DNA from: Nipponacmea schrenckii
Lineage: Eukaryota; Mollusca; Gastropoda; Lottiidae
NCBI GenBank assembly: GCA_030562195.1
Contig: JAUJPP010000011.1
Location: 1,240,001-1,304,000 of the forward strand
Direction: 5' to 3'
DNA: 64,000 nt
Of the stretch, positions 48,051-60,540 are shown piece after piece. The position numbers were made by a program, and so were the translations under genes. Each line of letters begins with the position of its first letter. The stretch's first letter is position 1. The notes beneath the pieces were generated by a model. The model made no database searches. It worked only from the letters and a program-made list of their open reading frames with translations, and had not been told where the DNA came from.

Positions 48051-48982
48051 TTATTCTTTCCAATGGTGTATAACACTTGATTTTTGATCAAAATTGCACG
48101 TTATAAATTTGCAAATTTTGTAATTTCTTCTATACTAACTCGTTAAATCGAAATAGGGTCTCGGAAGATAATTCAATTTGTGTTATTTTGATGTACATGT
48201 ATATAGAATCTATTGCCGAAATATATATGGAAACCGATTTTTGAATTGTTATTTTGATTTTGATTTTTTTACGATTAAAAATTAATCCAGTTAAAATGAT
48301 TCAAAGATATTATATATCTTAAATAAAAGGAATGATTGTTCATTTCTCGTTGTGGGCGATGTATGATATGGAATATTTGGAAGGAAATGACAACCTTTAG
48401 AATTTTAAATGATATTCTCTTAAGCAAAAACAATGTACAATTTAGAGGACTAGTGGTATAAGGGACGCAACTCTATAAAATACTCTCTTAAAGATGTAAA
48501 GCCGCGCTGTTAATTTGATGGCTCTATGTTATACCATGGCAACTTGCCACAAATTGCAGGATCTAATGTTCCTACTACACCTTAAGTAAGATTGATAAAT
48601 AAATAAATAAACAAATTAAAAGTATCAACGATCTGGAAAGTTAATTTAATCCGAGATCAATTTGTAATCTTAAATAAGGTGTTATGTCCCTTAGACCACA
48701 AATTTGTTTTTTCAACGTTTTGTTTTACACACTAATTAAACAGATATAAATGTTACAAGAAGAGTTAAGAAGATAATGTAACAGGTCATAAAGTCAAATT
48801 GTGTTAATTTCTTATCGTTTGGTCAAGACAAATTTTGACATTTCCAGTTTAAGTATCGCAACCAATCAAAACAAGTCATTATACTGAGTAGGCGTGGTTA
48901 CGTTCTATTTTAAATGACAGCCAGGAGATATAACAAATTCTAAATATCTCGGAAGCTGCACAATTGTTACAAACAGGTCTAG
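48051..48982 (+). mobile_element. D': truncated family D-like unit
   Basis: Begins at TTATTCTTTCCAATGG, the equivalent of about 43690 in D1, without leader or poly-T. It contains an AATAGGGTCTCGG/(GATTTT)n paragraph and ends with hairpin TTGTT-ACA-AACAG (48964-48976), GT, and CTAG (48979-48982). Confidence 0.6.
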
Positions 48983-49074
48983 TTATTATTATGGAATTGG
49001 ATATTATAAATGCAACGTTTCACCCATGCAATAGAAGGGACGCGCACTGCCTTGGTACCGTCTAACGGTTCTAG
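48983..49074 (+). mobile_element. E: 3' terminus of a further unit type
   Basis: Only 92 bp. It contains GCGCACTGC, a weak match to the B arm, then hairpin ACCGT-CTA-ACGGT (49057-49069), T, and CTAG (49071-49074). The terminus form is the same but the hairpin sequence differs from A-D. The body is missing. Confidence 0.55.
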
Positions 49075-49115
49075 TTGCAGTGCGTTCTTCGAACGCACTG
49101 CTTTGTTTTCGAAAT

Positions 49116-49149
<34 letters not shown>
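49075..49149 (+). repeat. 5' hairpin cassette of B11
   Basis: TT, a B-type hairpin at 49077-49101, TTTGTTTTCGAAATG and 33 T. Confidence 0.8.
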
Positions 49150-51335
49150 CGAATTCTGGTCAGAGTCCTCAGCCCAAACTACAAGTGCCACATACAAACT
49201 GTTAACATTTCTCCTGTAAATGCCGCGAGACTAAATCAGGTGAATGTGTTTTCACGCCATTTTGTCCAACCGGAAATGACGTACGACGTTATGACTAAGT
49301 TTAGGTTTTTTCTCATTTGCGACGCTAGTTTTCAATCAAAGTTGATCGGGTTTTCTTTGTTTATTACATTCAATCTTTGTTGACAAGATAGCAATTTAAG
49401 AGTTATACATTTCCCAACTTTGTCGCTGACTTTTTTATTTTTAATTTTTGCGTTTTTTTCAACTTCTACATTTTTATTTCGATCGATCTGAAAATTTACA
49501 GATATATAGACATTTGGATTGCGAACTATAATTAATTTTCAAAGCTTTGATATTACTTCCGGTTTTTATTTGCTTTTAAAGTTGAATTTTGCACTTCCGG
49601 AATAATGAAGATATTTGAAAAATTTCTTTTGCAATTAGCTACAATTGTCTATTAAATGATGCTAAATTAAAAAAATCGAACCGGAAGTAACGGATCAGCC
49701 GCCATCTTGAGATGGTTTACTTTTGTAAAACTCAAAATGGGGCCTCAGAGTTAAATCTAATTTGCATAATTTTAAATTTTCTAACAACATCTATCGATTG
49801 CGCAAAAAAGTATGGGAAGGGATTTTTGAATTTCGACTTTGCTTTTCCTTTATTTCCGGTTGAAATTTTTCAGTAATAGTCAAAACTTTTAAAGGTCATA
49901 TTTCGACATATTGACCTCTGGTGACCTTGTGACCTGAACAAAAGTTATTGCCCTTGATTAAATCTGCCCAATGGTATCTTCACTTTTGTTGTCCGATGTT
50001 CACTTCCGGTTTTGCAGCCAATTGAAAATCACGAATTTTAACTTTAAAGAGCTCTATCACGTGACCTAATTTACATAGGACAGAATTTCTTACATATTCC
50101 TTTTACGCTTAATGTCATCTTCCCATTAATATATCAAACTTGGTATTTTAGTCAAAATTGCGCGTTTAAAAATTTCAAAATTTTGTAATTTCTTCTATAC
50201 TAACTGTGCGTGTTTTTCTTTAAATCGAAATAGGGTCTCGGGGGATAATTCGATTTGTGTTATTTTGATGTATATAGAATCTATAACCGATTGCCGAAAT
50301 ATATATGGAAACCGATTTTTGAATTTTGATTTTGATTTTGATTTTTTAACGATTAAAATTTTTAAAAACTTTGAAGGGTCGTATATTGTGACGTTGACCT
50401 TTGACGAATTTTTGACCTGTACAAATATGATAGCTCTCGAGAAGTTCTATCCAATGATATATAAAACTTTATTGTAAGATGTATGCTTCCGCTTTTATCG
50501 CCATTTGGAAATTGCGAATTTTCCCTATAACAATCTGTTTAATGTGTTGCATTTGGGCGACCTACAAGATATAAGTTTCAGCGATCTGAAATTATTTTTT
50601 AGTTTAATCGTTGTACATCTAGTCTAAATGATTCAAAGTTGTTATATATGTTTTGCCTGTTGTGGGTGATGTAAATATTGAATATTTGGAACGAAATTAC
50701 AACCTTTAGAATTTTAAATTTTATCTCTTATATTATGCAACAATAATATACAGTTGACTGGAACAATGGTCTAAGGGACGAAAATCTATTCAATATAAAT
50801 TTAAAAATGTTAGGCCGCGCTATTTATGTGGTGTCTCAATGTTATACCCTGGCGACTTAAGACAACTTTAACCATTAGTGACCTTTCGATTTTTATATAG
50901 CTTCGACATTGTCTATCCAATGCTATATATATATTTTTTGTACGATATCTACTTTTGGTTTCATCGCCATCCTAAAATTGCGGATTTAATATATAAAACA
51001 ATCTACATTGTATTGGGTATTATTCTCTACGTTTGGGCGATTTACAAATATGAGTTTCGGCGATCCGGATTTCTTTTTTAGATTAAACGACCCTCTATCC
51101 ATTTTTTATTATGATTTTAACTTATTATCTATCTTAATTGATGATGAGGGCTAAGGATGGGGAGGGGCAAAGAGGGGAAAGGGGGGAAATGGGGTATGGG
51201 AGCGTTTGTTATGAAATCAAAATCCATTTCTGATGCACATTTTTTTATTTTAATAAACCCTTTTTGTTTTTTGCTTAACGAACGAATCCCTGGATGGAAC
51301 GCACTGCTTCAGTGCCGTTAGGCGTACGGCTCTAG
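49150..51335 (+). mobile_element. B11: family B unit, complete with cassette
   Basis: Leader subtype CTGGTCAGAGTCCTCAGCCC, shared with B13, with ACCGGAAATGACGTACGACG. 2,186 bp. G-rich tract at 51159-51194. CTAG at 51332-51335. Confidence 0.72.
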
Positions 51336-51411
51336 TTTTTTTTTTTTTTTTTTTTGCAGTGCGTTCTTCGAACGCACTGCTTTGTTTTCGAAATGTTTTT
51401 TTTTTTTTTTT
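51336..51411 (+). repeat. Hairpin cassette before the B12 fragment
   Basis: Twenty T after CTAG, a B-type hairpin at 51356-51380, TTTGTTTTCGAAATG, then 16 T. Confidence 0.75.
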
Positions 51412-51774
51412 GTCAAAACTTTTAAAGGTCATATTTCGACATATTGACCTCTGGTGACCTTGTGACCTGAACAAAAGTTATTGCCCTTGATTAAATCTGC
51501 CCAATGGTATCTTCACTTTTGTTGTCCGATGTTCACTTCCGGTTTTGCAGCCAATTGAAAATCACGAATTTTAACTTTAAAGAGCTCTATCACGTGACCT
51601 AATTTACATAGGACAGAATTTCTTACATATTCCTTTTACGCTTAATGTCATCTTCCCATTAATATATCAAACTTGGTATTTTAGTCAAAATTGCGCGTTT
51701 AAAAATTTCAAAATTTTGTAATTTCTTCTATACTAACTGTGCGTGTTTTTCTTTAAATCGAAATAGGGTCTCGA
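51412..51774 (+). mobile_element. B12: single-paragraph B fragment
   Basis: About 363 bp matching one internal B paragraph (GTCAAAACTTTTAAAGG through AATAGGGTCTCG; compare 49878-50240 in B11). It lacks both termini and sits between two T-runs. The right edge reads TCGAAAATGTTTTG, suggesting a join at TTTTCGAAATG-like sequence. Confidence 0.65.
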
Positions 51775-53377
51775 AAATGTTTTGTTTTTTTTTTTTTTTC
51801 GAATTTCACATTCGATTATTCTCTAAGAAGGCGACATGCCACAAACTACCTGTTGCTGTCTGCTATTCAAACTGCGTGACTTGTATTTGTTAAATGCAAA
51901 ATGACGCCATTGAGGTCAACCGGAAACGAGCTGTGGGCAATAGTGCTATTTTGGGTTTTTGCTGTTTATTTCCTCTATTTTTCAACTGATTTTGACAGAA
52001 CTTCTTTTGTTAGCTACTTTAAACTGCTAGCTACTTAACTGCAGTTTTAAACTGCTAATTTCATTACTTTTGTAGCTGACTTTTTTATTTTTAATTTTTG
52101 CTTTTTTTTCAACTTCTACAGTTTTATTCTCATCCACCTGAAAACTTACAGGTAGATAAACATTGTTAATGCGAAAAAAAAATTTATTTTTCAAATTTTC
52201 GACATCACTTCGGTTTAAAGTTTTTCCCTTTTTAAAAAATTAAAATTTTATTTCCGAATTCTTAAGATATTTCAAAATTCTTTTTGCAAAGCTAAAAAAG
52301 TCATACAAAAAAACGAAGATGAAAAAATCCAGACCGGAAGCAAACGATAAGCCGCCATATTGAAATGTTAAACTTTTGTAAAATTAAAAATGGGGCCTCA
52401 GGTGATAAAGCGATTTTCATTATTTTTTCATATCTTGTGACTAGAGTCGATTGCGCAACTTTATTTGGGAGCCGATTTTTTAATTTTGATTTTGATGTTC
52501 TTTTATTTCCATTTTAATTTTTTGGTAATGACCAAAATTTCAAAGGCCCGTATTTCGTGACCTTGACCTTTGGTGACCTTGTGACCTGAACATGAGTTAT
52601 TGCCCTTGATGATATCTATTCAATGATATATTCATATGTGTTGTCCGATGTCTACTTCCGGTTTTAAAACCCGATTGAAATTTGTGATTTTTTTTTTTAA
52701 AGAGCTCTGTCACGTGAACTAATTTATAAAAAACAAAAATTCATATTGAATCTGATTACAATTTATCCGCTCTTTGTAATGATATATAAAACCACATATT
52801 TCCATAAAAAATGCGCTTTTTAGTATTTGAGAATTTTGTATTTCTTCTCTACTAACTGTGCGTAATTTTCTTTAAATCGAAATGGGGCCTCTGGAGATAC
52901 TACGATTCGCGTAATTTTGATGTCTATAGAATGTAAAAACGATTTCTGAATCATATTTGGAAACCGATTTTTGAATTTTGATTTTGATTTTGATATTTAC
53001 CTGATAGTAATATATAAAAACTTCGAATGGTCGTATTTTGTTACCTTGAAATTTGGTGACCTTGTAAGCAGCACAAATGTGATAGCTCTCGAAAAGATCT
53101 ATCCATTGATATATTATATTTTGATGTACGATGTATACTTTCCGTTTTATCACCTTTTGAAAATTGCGAATTTCATTGTTAAAAACTGTTTGTTGAATTA
53201 TGCGTTTGGGCGATCTACATGACACGAGTTTCAGCGAACCAATTATGCTTTAAAAAAAAACGACTTATACTCTGTAAAATAACGTTAGTGTTCTATAGAT
53301 ACTTTGTGGGGTAGTTTTAAAGCGTATAACAAAACTGCTACGCACTGCGTCAGAACCTCGCGAAGCCTGGGGATCTA
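51775..53377 (+). mobile_element. A7: family A unit, CTAG mutated
   Basis: AAAATGTTTTG and a T-run, then the A body from 51800. Positions 52170-52310 hold a cluster of small deletions and A/T substitutions not seen in other A copies, which could be decay or poor base calling. The terminus reads GGGGATCTAT with T in place of the final G. Confidence 0.65.
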
Positions 53378-54977
53378 TTTTTTTTTTTTTTTCGAATTTC
53401 ACATTCGATTTTTCTCTTAGAAGGCAACATGCTACAAACTACCTGTTGCTGTCTGCCATTCAAACTGCGAGACTACTATTTGTTAAATGTAAAATGACGT
53501 CATTCAGAGTGACCGGAAACGAGCTGTGGGCAATGGCTTCGTTTTGGTTTTTGCTATTTATTACCTCTATTTTTTAACTGATTTTGACAGAACTACTTTT
53601 GCTAGCTTCTTTTAACTGCTAGCTACATAACTGCATTTTTAAACTGCTAATTTCATTACTTTTGTAGCTGACTTTTTTTATTTCAATTTTTGCGTTTTTT
53701 TCAACTTCTACAATTTTATTCTCATCCACCCGAAAACTTACAGGTAGATAGACAATGTTAATGCGTTCTAAAAAAATTTTTTTAAATTTTCGACATCACT
53801 TCCGGTTTTGAAGTTATTCGCTTGTAAATTTTAAAAACCTAACTTCCGGAATTCTAAAGATATTTCAAAAATTCGTTTTGCAACATGCTACAAATAGTCA
53901 TACAAAAAAACGAAGATGAAAAAATCCGGACCGGAAGCAAAAGATTGGCCGCTATATTGAAATGTGAAACTTTTGAAAAATTCAAAATGGGGCCTCGGGG
54001 GATAAAGCAATTTCCGTTAGTTTTTCATATCTTATGACTAGAGTCGATTGCGCAATAATATTTGGGAGCCGATTTTTGAATTTTGATTTTGATTTTCTTT
54101 TATTTCCATTTTAATTTTTTTGGTAATGACCAAAACTTCAAAGGCCCATATTTCGTGACCTTGCCCTTTGGTGACCTTGTGACCTGAACACGATGTATTA
54201 CCCTTGATGATATCTATTCAATGATATATTGATTTGTATTGTCCGAGGTCTACTTCCGGTTTTATAACCGATTGAAATTTGTGATTTTTTTTTTTAAAAG
54301 AGCTCTGTCACGTGAACTAATACATAAATAACAAAATTTCCTATTGAATCCTATTACAGTTTATCTGCTCTTTCTAATGATATATAAAACCACATATTTC
54401 CACCCAAAATGCGCTTTTTAGTATTTGAAAATTTTGTATTTTCTTCTCTACTAACTGTGCGTGATTTTCTTTAAATCGAAATGGGGCCTCTGGAGAAGCT
54501 CCGATTCGTGTAATTTTGATGTCCATAGAATGTAATATCGATTCTTGAATTATATTTGGAAACCGATTTTTGAATTTTGATTTTGATTTTGATATTTTAA
54601 CTGATAGTAATATATAAAAACTTCGAATGTTCGTATATTTTAACCTTGACCTTTGGTGACCTTGTGAGCAGCACGAATGTGATAGCTCTCGAAAGATCTA
54701 TCCACTGATATATTATATTTTGTTGTACAATGTATACTTTTCGTTTTATCACCATTTGAAAATTGCGAATTTCATCGTTAAAAGCTGTTTGTTGAATTAT
54801 GCATTTGGGCGATCTACATGACAAGAGTTTCAGCGAACCGATTATGCTTTGAAATAAAACGACTTATATTCTGTAAAATAACGTTACTGTTCTACCGATA
54901 CTTTGCGGGGCAGTTTTAAAGCGTATGTCAAAACTGCTACGCACTGCGCCAGAACCTCGCGAAGCCTGGGGATCTAG
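53378..54977 (+). mobile_element. A8: family A unit
   Basis: Bare T junction; body from 53393. Same subtype as A6. CTAG at 54974-54977. Confidence 0.7.
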
Positions 54978-57176
54978 TTTTTTTTTTTTTTCGAATTCTG
55001 GTCAGAGTCCTCAGCCCAAACTACAAGTGCCACATACAAACTGTTAACATTTCTCCTGTAAATGCCGCGAGACTAAATCAGGTGAATGTGTTTTCACGCC
55101 ATTTTGTCCAACCGGAAATGACGTACGACGTTATGACTAATTTTAGGTTTTTTCTCATTTGCGACGCTAGTTTTCAATCAAAGTTGATCGGGTTTTCTTT
55201 GTTTATTACATTCAATCTTTGTTTACAAGATAGCAATTTAAGAATTATACATTTCCCAACTTTGTCGCTGACATTTTTATTTTTAATTTTTGCGTTTTTT
55301 TTTAACTTCTACATTTTTATTTCGATCGATCTGAAAATTTACAGATATATAGACATGTTGATTGCGAACTATAATTAATTTTCAAAACTTTGATATTACT
55401 TCCGGTTTTGATGTTATTTGCTTTTAAAGTTGAATTTTGCACTTCCGGAATAATGAAGATATTTGAAAAATTTCTTTTGCAATTAGCTACAATTGTCTAT
55501 TAAATGATGCTAAATTAAAAAAAAACGAACCGGAAGTAACGGGTCAGCCGCCATCTTGAGAGATTTACTTTTGTAAAACTCAAAATGGGGCCTCAGGGTT
55601 AAATCTAATTTGCATCATTTTAGATTTTCTAAAAATAACAATCGATTGCGCAAAAAAGTATGGGAAGGGATTTTTGAATTTCGACTTTGCTTTTCCTTTA
55701 TTTCCGGTTGAAATTTTTCAGTAATAGTCAAAACTTTTAAAAGGGCATATTTCGCCATATTGACCTCTGGTGACCTTGTGACCTGAACAAAAGTTATTGC
55801 CCTTGATTAAATCTGCCCAATGGTATCTTCACTTTTGTTGTCCGATGTTCACTTCTGGTTTTGCAGCCAATTGAAAATCACGAATTTTAACTTTAAAGAG
55901 CTCTATCACGTGACCTAATTTACATAGGACAGAATTTCTTACATATTCCTTTTACGCTTAATGTCATCTTCCCCTTAATATATCACACTTGGGATTTTAG
56001 TCAAAATTGCGCGTTTAAAAATTTCAAAATTTTGTAATTTCTTATATACTAACTGTGCGTGTTTTTCTTTAAATCGAAATAGGGTCTCGGGGGATAATTC
56101 GATTTGTGTTATTTTGATGTATATAGAATCTATAACCGATTGCCGAAATATATATGGAAACCGATTTTTGAATTTTGATTTTGATTTTGATTTTTTAACG
56201 ATTAAAATTTTTAAAAACTTTGAAGGGTCGTATATTGTGACGTTGACCTTCGACGAAGTTTTGACCTGTACAAATATGATAGCTCTCGAGAAGTTCTATC
56301 CAATGATATATAAAGCTTTATTGTAAGATGTATACTTTCGCTTTGATCGCCATTTGAAAATTTCGAATTTTCCCTATAAAACAATCTGTTTAATGTGTTG
56401 CATTTGGGCGACCTACAATATATAAGTTTCAGCGATCTGAAATTATTTTTTAGTTTAATCGTTCTACATCCAGTTAAAATGATTCAAAGTTGTTATATAT
56501 GTTTTTCCTGTTGTGGGTGATGTAAATATTGAATATTTGGAACGAAATTACAACCTTTAGAATTTTAAATTTTATCTCTTATAATTATGCAACAATAATA
56601 TACAGTTGACTGGAATAATAGTCTAAGGGACGAAACTCTATTCAATATAAATTTTAAAATGTTAGGCCGCGCTATTTATGTGGTGACTCAATGTTATACC
56701 CATGGCGACTTAAGACAACTTGAACCATTAGTGACCTTTCGATTTGTATATAGCTTCGACATTGTCTATCCAATGCTATATATATATTTTTTGTACGATA
56801 ACTACTTTTGGGGTTTTATCGCCATCTGAAAATTGCGAATTTAATATATAAAAAAATCTATTATTCTCTACGTTTGGGCGATTTACAAATATGAGTTTCG
56901 GCGATCCGGGTATCTTTTTTAGATTAAACGACCCTCTATCCATTTTTTTTATGATTTTAACTTATTATCTATCTTAATTGATGATGAGGGCTAAGGATGG
57001 GGAGGGACAAAGAGGGGAAAGGGGGAAAATGGGGGTATGGGAGGGTTTGTTATGAAATCAAAATCCATTTCTGATGCACATTTTTTTATTTTAATAAACC
57101 CTTTTTGTCTTTTGCTTAACGAACGAATCCCTGGATGGAACGCACTGCTTCAGTGCCGTTAGGCGTACGGCTCTAG
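54978..57176 (+). mobile_element. B13: family B unit
   Basis: Bare T junction; body from 54992, subtype of B11. As in B3, the last paragraph has a short deletion at AAAATCTATTATTC. G-rich tract at 56999-57035. CTAG at 57173-57176. Confidence 0.7.
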
Positions 57177-57295
57177 TTGCAGTGCGTTCTATCGAACGCA
57201 CTGCTTTGTTTTCGAAATGTTTTTTTTTGCAGTGCGTTCATCGAACGCACTGCTTTGTTTTCGAAATGTCTTTTTTTTTTTTTTTTTTTTTTTTT
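57177..57295 (+). repeat. Double B-type hairpin cassette before A9
   Basis: Hairpins at 57179-57204 and 57229-57253, each followed by TTTGTTTTCGAAATG(T/TC) and a T-run. Confidence 0.8.
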
Positions 57296-58880
57296 CGAAT
57301 TTTACCCTCGACTGTTTTCTAAGAAGGCAACTTGCCACAAACTACCTGTTACTATTGCCTATTCAAACTGCGTGACTTGTATTTGTTAAATGTAAAATGA
57401 CGTAATTTAGAGCAACCGGAAACGAGCTGTGGGCAATGGCGTTTATTTGGTTTTTGTTGTTTATTACCTCTATTTTTCAATTGATTTTGACAGAACTTCT
57501 TTTGCTAGCTTCTTTTAACTGCTAGCTACATAACTGCAGTTTAAAACTGCTAATTTCATTACTTTTATAGCTGACTTTTTGCATTTCAATTTTTGCGTTT
57601 TTTTTCAACTTCTACAATTTTATTCCGATGCACCCGAAAACTTTCAGATAGATAGACACTATTAATGCGATCAAAATCTATTTCTAAATTTTCGATATCA
57701 CTTCCGGTTTTGAAGTTATTCGCTTTTAAATTTTAAAAAACAATTTCCGGAATTTTCAAGATATTTCAAAAATTCTTTTTGCAATATGCTAGAAATAGTC
57801 ATACAAAAAAACGAAAATGAAAAAATCCGGACCGGAAGCAAACGACAAGCCGCCATATTGAAATGTCAAAATTTTGTAAAATTTTAAAATTTAAATTCAG
57901 GGGATAAAGCAATTTTCGTTATTTTTTCATATCTAATGACTAGAGTCGATTGCGCAACTTTATTTGGGAGCCGATTTTTGAATTTTGATTTTGATTTTCT
58001 TTTTTTTCCATTTTAATTTTATTGGTAATGACCAAAACTTTAAAGGCCAATATTTTGTGACCTTGACCTTTGGTGACCTTATGACCTGAACACGATTTAT
58101 TGCCCTTGATGATATCTATCCCCTGATATATTCATTTGTGTTGCCCGATGTCTACTTCCGGTTTTATAACCGATTGAAATTTGTGATTTTTATTTTTTAA
58201 AGAGCTCTGTCACGTGAACTAATTTATAAATAACAAAAATTCATATTGAACCTGATTACAATTTATCCTCTCTTTGTAATGATATATAAAACCACATATT
58301 TCCACCAAAAATGCGCTTTTTAGTATTTGAAAATTTTGTATTTTCTTCTCTACTAACTGTGCGTGTTTTTCTTTAAATCGAAATTGTGGCTCTGGATATG
58401 TTCCGATTCGTGTAATTTTGATGCCTATAGAATATAATATCGATTGTTGAATTATATTTGGAAACTGATGTTTGAATTTTGATTTTGATTTTGATGTTTA
58501 CCTGATAGTAATATATAAAAAAATTCAAATGGTCGTATATAGTAACCTTGACCTTTGGTGACCTTGTGAGCTGCACAAATGTGATAGCTCTCGAAAAGAT
58601 CTATCCATTGATATATTATATTTTGCTGTACGATGTTTACTTTCCGTTTAATCACGATTTGAAAATTGCAAATTTCATCGTTAAAAACTGTTTGTTGAAT
58701 TATGCGTTTGGGCGATCTACATGACACTGGTTTCAGCGAACCAATTATGCTTTAAAATAAAACGACTTATACTCTGTAAAATAATGTTAGTGTTCTACAG
58801 ATACTTTGTGGGGTAGTTTTAAAGCGTATATCAAAACTGCTACGCACTGCGTCAGAACCTCGCGAAGCCTGGGGATCTAG
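57296..58880 (+). mobile_element. A9: family A unit, CGAATTTTACCC subtype
   Basis: 1,585 bp, paired with A10 as a subtype (leader CGAATTTTACCC, body ATTCAGGGGATAAAGC). CTAG at 58877-58880. Confidence 0.7.
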
Positions 58881-60479
58881 TTTTTTTTTTTTTTCGAATT
58901 TTACCCGCGATTGTTTTCGTAGAAGGCAACTTGCCACAAACTACCTGTTGCTATTGCCTATTCAAACTGCGTGACTTGTATTTTATAAATGTAAAATGAC
59001 GTCATTAAGAGCAACCGGAAACGAGCTGTGGGCAATGGCGGCTTTTTGATTATTGCTGTTTATTACCTCTATTTATCATCTGATTTTGACAGAACTTCTT
59101 TTGCTAGCTTCTTTTAACTGCTAGCTACATAACTGCAGTTTCAAACTGCTAATTTCATTACTTTTGTAGCTGATTTTTTTTTATTTAAATTTTTTTGCGT
59201 TTTTTTCAACTTCTACAATTTTATTCCGATGCATCCGAAAACTTACAGGTATATAGACAGTATAAATGCAATTAAAATCTATTTTTTAAATTTTCGAAAT
59301 CACTTCCGGTTTTGAAGTTATTCGCTTTTAAAATTTAAAAATCAATTTCCGGAATTTTCAAGATATTTCAAAAATTCTTTTTGCAATATGCTAGAAATAG
59401 TCATACAAAAAAACGAAGATGAAAAAATCCGGACCGGAAGCAAACGATAAGCCGCCATATTGAAATGTCAAACTTTTGTAAATTTTAAAATTCAAATTCA
59501 GGGGATAAAGCGATTTTCGTTATTTTCACGTATCTAATGACTAAAGTCGATTGCGCAACTTTATTTGGGAGCCGATTTTTGAATTTGGATTTGGATTTTC
59601 TTTTATTTCCATTTTAATATTTTTGATAATGTCAAAAACTTTAAAGGCCCATATTTTGTGACCTTGACCTTTGGTGACGTGTGACCTGAACATGATTTAT
59701 TCTCCTTGATGATATCTATCCACTGATATGTTCATTTATGTTGTCCGATGACAACCTCCGGTTTTATAGCCGATTGAAATTTGCAATTTTTATTTTTAAC
59801 GAGCTCTGTCACGTGAACTAATTTATAAATAACAAATATTTAAATTGAATCTTATTAGGGTTTATCTGCTCTTTGTAATGATATATTAAACCAAATATTT
59901 CCACCAAAAATGCGCTTTTTAATATTTGGAAATTTTATATTTTCTTCTCTACTAACTGTGCGTAATTTTCTTTAAATCGAAATTGGGCCTCTGGAGATGC
60001 TACGATTCGTGTAATTTTAATGTCTATAGAATGTTATATCGATTCCTGAATTATATTTGGAAACTGATTTTTGAATTTTGATTTTGATTTTGATATTTTT
60101 ACCGAAAGTAATATATAAACACTTCGAATGGTCGTATATTGTAACCTTGACCTTTGGTGACCTTGTAAGCTGCACAAATGTGATAGCTCTCGAAAAGATC
60201 TATCCATTGATATATTATATTTTGATGTTCGATGTATACTTTCCGTTTTATCACCATTTGAAAATTTCAACTTTCATCGTTAAAAACTGTTTGTTGAATT
60301 ATGCGTTTGGGCAATCTACATGACACTAGTTTCAGCGAACCAATTATGCTTTAAAATAAAACGACTTATACTCTGTAAAATAATGTTAGTGTTCTACAGA
60401 TACTTTGTGGGGTAGTTTTAAAGCGTATATCAAAACTGCTACGCACTGCGTCAGAACCTCGCGAAGCCTGGGGATCTAG
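58881..60479 (+). mobile_element. A10: family A unit, CGAATTTTACCC subtype
   Basis: Bare T junction; body from 58895. Sister copy of A9. CTAG at 60476-60479. Confidence 0.7.
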
Positions 60480-60540
60480 TTGCAGTGCGTTCTTCGAACG
60501 CACTGCTTTGTTTTCGAAATGACTATTTTTTTTTTTTTTT
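60480..60540 (+). repeat. B-type hairpin cassette before D2
   Basis: TT, a hairpin at 60482-60506, TTTGTTTTCGAAATGACTA and a T-run. Here a B-type cassette heads a D body; D1 has none. Confidence 0.8.
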
